This document shows positions 63,101-64,000 of a stretch of 64,000 bases of DNA, piece after piece. A program made the translations under genes and the position numbers. This DNA is from Rhodococcus sp040643435 (lineage in GTDB: Bacteria; Actinomycetota; Actinomycetes; Mycobacteriales; Mycobacteriaceae): contig NZ_JBEYUH010000007.1 of the NCBI RefSeq assembly GCF_040643435.1, forward strand, positions 228,361 to 292,360, given 5' to 3'. The first letter of the stretch is position 1. The number at the start of each line of letters is the position of its first letter. The notes under the pieces are model-generated. The model had not been told where the DNA came from. It searched no databases and saw only the letters and a list, made by a program, of their open reading frames with translations.

Positions 63101-64000
63101 GTACGGGAGGACACCCCCGGCGACCCGCGCATCGTCGCGTACGTCGTCGGCAATTCCGGTTCGCTCGATATCTCTCGCTTGCGTTCGGGTGTGAACGACC
63201 TCGTACCCGATTACATGGTGCCGTCCGCGTTCGTGGTTCTCGACGCGCTGCCGTTGACGGTCAACGGCAAGCTGGATCGGCGGGCGCTGCCTGCGCCGGT
63301 CTTCGAGGCCGGCGAGTTCCGGGCGCCGGTGACGCCGGTGCAGCACACTGTGGCCGCAGTGTTCGCCGAGGTGCTCGGCGTGGAGCGGGTGGGCCTGGAC
63401 GACGACTTCTTCGCACTGGGCGGCAACTCGCTCATCGCGACGCGGGTGGTCTCGCGGATCGGTGCTGCGCTGGACTCCGATGTGCCCGTACGCGTGCTGT
63501 TCGAAGCCTCCTCGGTCGAGGGCGTCGCCGAGCGTGTGCAATCCCATGTGGGATCGGGACATCTGGCCCTGGCGGCGCAGGAGCGTCCGGATCGGGTGCC
63601 GTTGTCGTTGGCGCAGACTCGCATGTGGTTCCTGAACAGGTTCGATACGGCTTCCGGCACCAACAATGTCGGTATGGCACTGCGCATGTCGGGTGACCTG
63701 GACACGGCGGCGCTGGCCGCCGCGATCTCGGATGTGGTCGAGCGGCACGAGTCGTTGAGGACGGTGTATCCGGAGATCGACGGTGTCGGTTACCAGGATG
63801 TCCGGCCGTCGTCGGATGTCGAGGTCGATCTGACTCCGGTTTCGCTGTCCGGTGATGACATCGTCACGCAGGCAACAGAATTGATCACGGCCGGTTTCGA
63901 CGTGACGTCCGAGGTTCCGGTGCGGGTGCGTCTGTTGCGGGTTGTCGATGCGGTGGACGAGTTCGTGTTGGTGTTCGTGGTGCATCACATTGCGGGTGAT
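57116..64000 (+). CDS. non-ribosomal peptide synthetase (partial, runs off window)
   Basis: More than 2,290 residues without a stop. Domain order: EntF-like starter C domain (about 57236-58550, HHIALDGYS), A1 (58590-60080), T1 (serine codon 60224 in LGGNS), C2 (60400-61700, HHIAADGLS), A2 (61780-63290), T2 (serine codon 63428), C3 (from 63600, cut at HHIAGD). Reading the specificity positions by the usual PheA alignment gives DVWHFSLVDK for A1, the serine code, and DFWNIGMVHK for A2, the threonine code. The first C domain keeps the HQRYRHEDIRRDS region seen in EntF, which accepts an aryl starter. No epimerisation domain is seen in the first two modules. TTG 57116 is chosen for GAGGAAGG six bases upstream; GTG 57098 and GTG 57203 are alternatives. 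The product may be an aryl- or acyl-Ser-Thr peptide such as a siderophore, but no DHB, MbtH or transport gene lies in the window. Confidence 0.88.
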   Translation, partial: MDSLGFGASEFGTASDPARAASVAGTEGAVTGSLPDGAFPLSPAQLGIWFAQHLDPDVPITIAQYVDIEGDVDPDRLARALAQAARELGSGFLRLIEVDAQPFQLIDYDQDKSVPLVDLREHDDSEAAAHRWMRAEYGAPFDLLEDRLVRSALLRIDDHRYFWYARVHHIALDGYSATTLVSRCAELYTAWSTGTDEPPAPDGDLRRLSEYENDYRQSARFGADREYWLARVAGLEEGVSLSRRTGPPAPVNRVSSARLPERIDRLVVEAAERHDTSLANLVIAAFATYLGRMTGSDEVILSLPVTARITKFMKNSGGMVSNIVPLRLNVGPDVDIEALLTQVRLEVTGALRHQRYRHEDIRRDSTSGRTQREFFGPLINLMLFHNELAIGQSTGRLHVLSTGTVEDLSVNVYQSVAGSRTHVDFETNPNVYTDSESEAHHRRFLEFFERFLESPGDRIARAVAVMDADEFDAVVVEPNRTAHQVDSPGATLASMLDAQVEFTPDAPAVTFEGRSVSFAEFDDRVGRLARFLIGEGVGPERHVAVAMRRSIDMLVAIHAVVRAGGAYVPVDVDQPGERIRHILDTAAPVVVLADTDTDTDRSVFLGRPTHAVADLDLGSFAGGRISDPERLGALRPENTAYVLFTSGSTGRPKGVAITHGAIVNRLAWMQSEYPLTARDAVMQKTPITFDVSVWELFWPLVVGARLVVAVPDGHRDPDYLQQLVVDESITTMHFVPSMLAVFTTDTAARCRSLRTVFASGEALPVRSARRLVELLPEVRVHNLYGPTEAAVDVTFHEFTDADEDAERASVPIGRPVWNTQVYVLDSKLQPVPRGVTGELYLAGVQLARGYASQPALTADRFVADAFGSPGSRLYRTGDLVFWTDEGELEYVGRSDFQVKLRGQRLELGEIEAAFLENSRVTRAVAQLVTGPAGDQLVAYVVPSAGDPVDPEALRREVALRLPSYMVPSFVMVLDEFPLNTSGKLDRKALPQPVVSGTAEYRAPRSHVEHVVAAAFAETLDIDEVGLDHDFFELGGNSLVATKLAHLIGTKLGVRVPVRLLFDSSTVVALAERISILAGEAPSPVLRTTVRPERLPLSTAQRRLWFLNRLEPESALYNLPLGVRLQGSLDVDAMVAALSDIVVRHETLRTVFPEDDGSPYQKILSANEACVETKIVDVSADTLDDELRRFAQAGFDLASEVPFRASIFRLGPTDHVVALSLHHIAADGLSFVPLSRDILRAYSARIDEQEPGWAPLEVQYADYTLWQREILGSESHPDSLVSRELRFWTDVLDGVPDQIDLPTDRPRPEDGASEGARIRFRISAETVEGISALASELGVTRFMVLHAALAVLLSRLSGTRDIVVGTPVSGRDLPALDDLVGMFVNTLALRTPVDPSMSFAEFVWRVRSVDTSALAHANVPFERLVEVVDPARVAGRHPLFQVVLSMDVGAPAAAGVEVDGLQVAVSEIEVGTAKFDLQLTVADVSGESGLDASFEYATALFDARTIESIAHRFLRVLGSGVQSPDMPVGDIELLDDTERTRILSEWNSVGADRSSEHETLADLFGRQVVAGSRETAVRFGDDSLTYGELASRSRRLARKLIELGVGPESLVAVSLPRSIDLVVALVAVVEAGGAYLPVDPNYPDDRIAFLLEDASPTVLVTRSDSELPDRGDIPTILVDVDDLSALDGSPIGPDERRRRLSPANTAYVIYTSGSTGRPKGVLVPHRNVVSLLVNTEDLYEFGPSDVWTMFHSYAFDFSVWELWGALLYGGTLVVVDYLTSRSPDQFRELLAREGVTVLNQTPSAFYQLDEADRRADDDGLVLRYVIFGGEALEPRRLGGWFSRHDADKVQLVNMYGITETTVHVSYRPIGIDLAVSGAPSVVGNPISGLSVFVLDDRLRPVPVGVPGEIYVAGGQLARGYLGRRELTSARFVADPFSRTGGRLYRTGDIARWSPTGELEYLGRADDQVKIRGFRIELGEIETAVTVQPDVSHAAVVVREDTPGDPRIVAYVVGNSGSLDISRLRSGVNDLVPDYMVPSAFVVLDALPLTVNGKLDRRALPAPVFEAGEFRAPVTPVQHTVAAVFAEVLGVERVGLDDDFFALGGNSLIATRVVSRIGAALDSDVPVRVLFEASSVEGVAERVQSHVGSGHLALAAQERPDRVPLSLAQTRMWFLNRFDTASGTNNVGMALRMSGDLDTAALAAAISDVVERHESLRTVYPEIDGVGYQDVRPSSDVEVDLTPVSLSGDDIVTQATELITAGFDVTSEVPVRVRLLRVVDAVDEFVLVFVVHHIAGD

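Overview
The window is high-GC actinobacterial DNA. Three things point to Rhodococcus or a close Nocardiaceae relative: gene content (str operon, KshB-type steroid hydroxylase reductase with a KstR box, DUF3558 lipoproteins, a complete mycofactocin system), GTG/TTG starts, and strong Shine-Dalgarno sequences. It reads as chromosome. No transposase, integrase, tRNA, rRNA or CRISPR array was seen.

Layout. 1-5.1 kb: end of a TIGR03084-type protein, two acyl-CoA dehydrogenases, two divergent TetR regulators and a pair of DUF3558 lipoproteins. 5.1-9.9 kb: the str operon (rpsL, rpsG, fusA, tuf) with its promoter and terminator. 9.9-19.1 kb: a TetR/MpaB-family oxygenase pair, a five-gene Asp23/Gls24 envelope-stress operon on the minus strand, a ferredoxin reductase, a glutamate-racemase-like gene, an MFS transporter and kshB.

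19.4-44.4 kb is the heart of the window, an alcohol-oxidation locus built around the redox cofactor mycofactocin. It holds an NDMA-dependent methanol dehydrogenase (mno), a MoxR ATPase/VWA pair, a second iron-containing alcohol dehydrogenase and a histidine kinase/response regulator pair resembling MnoSR. It then continues with the full mycofactocin set: mftM-mftR divergent from mftABCD, then mftEFG. Between mftD and mftE sit two FadH/Old Yellow Enzyme oxidoreductases flanking a mycofactocin-coupled SDR. A gamma-glutamyltranspeptidase lipoprotein and an ArsR/SRPBCC pair lie in the middle of the locus. MftA is the peptide precursor; MftB/C modify its C-terminal Val-Tyr; MftE and MftD complete the redox headgroup; MftF glycosylates, MftM methylates, and MftG links the reduced cofactor to respiration. 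The nicotinoprotein dehydrogenases (mno, SDR, probably the second ADH) are the expected clients.

44.4-57 kb: a GAF regulator-aldehyde dehydrogenase-DUF779 unit (aldehyde disposal), a DUF418 membrane protein and divergent TetR with duplicated palindromic operators, a small winged-helix protein, an MHS transporter carrying a 24-bp in-frame minisatellite behind two CRP-like sites, a fatty acyl-CoA synthetase, a GlsB-type membrane protein, an acetoacetyl-CoA synthetase and a small membrane protein. 57.1 kb to the end: a large NRPS that runs off the window (EntF-like starter C - A[Ser] - T - C - A[Thr] - T - C...), possibly for an aryl- or acyl-capped peptide such as a siderophore.
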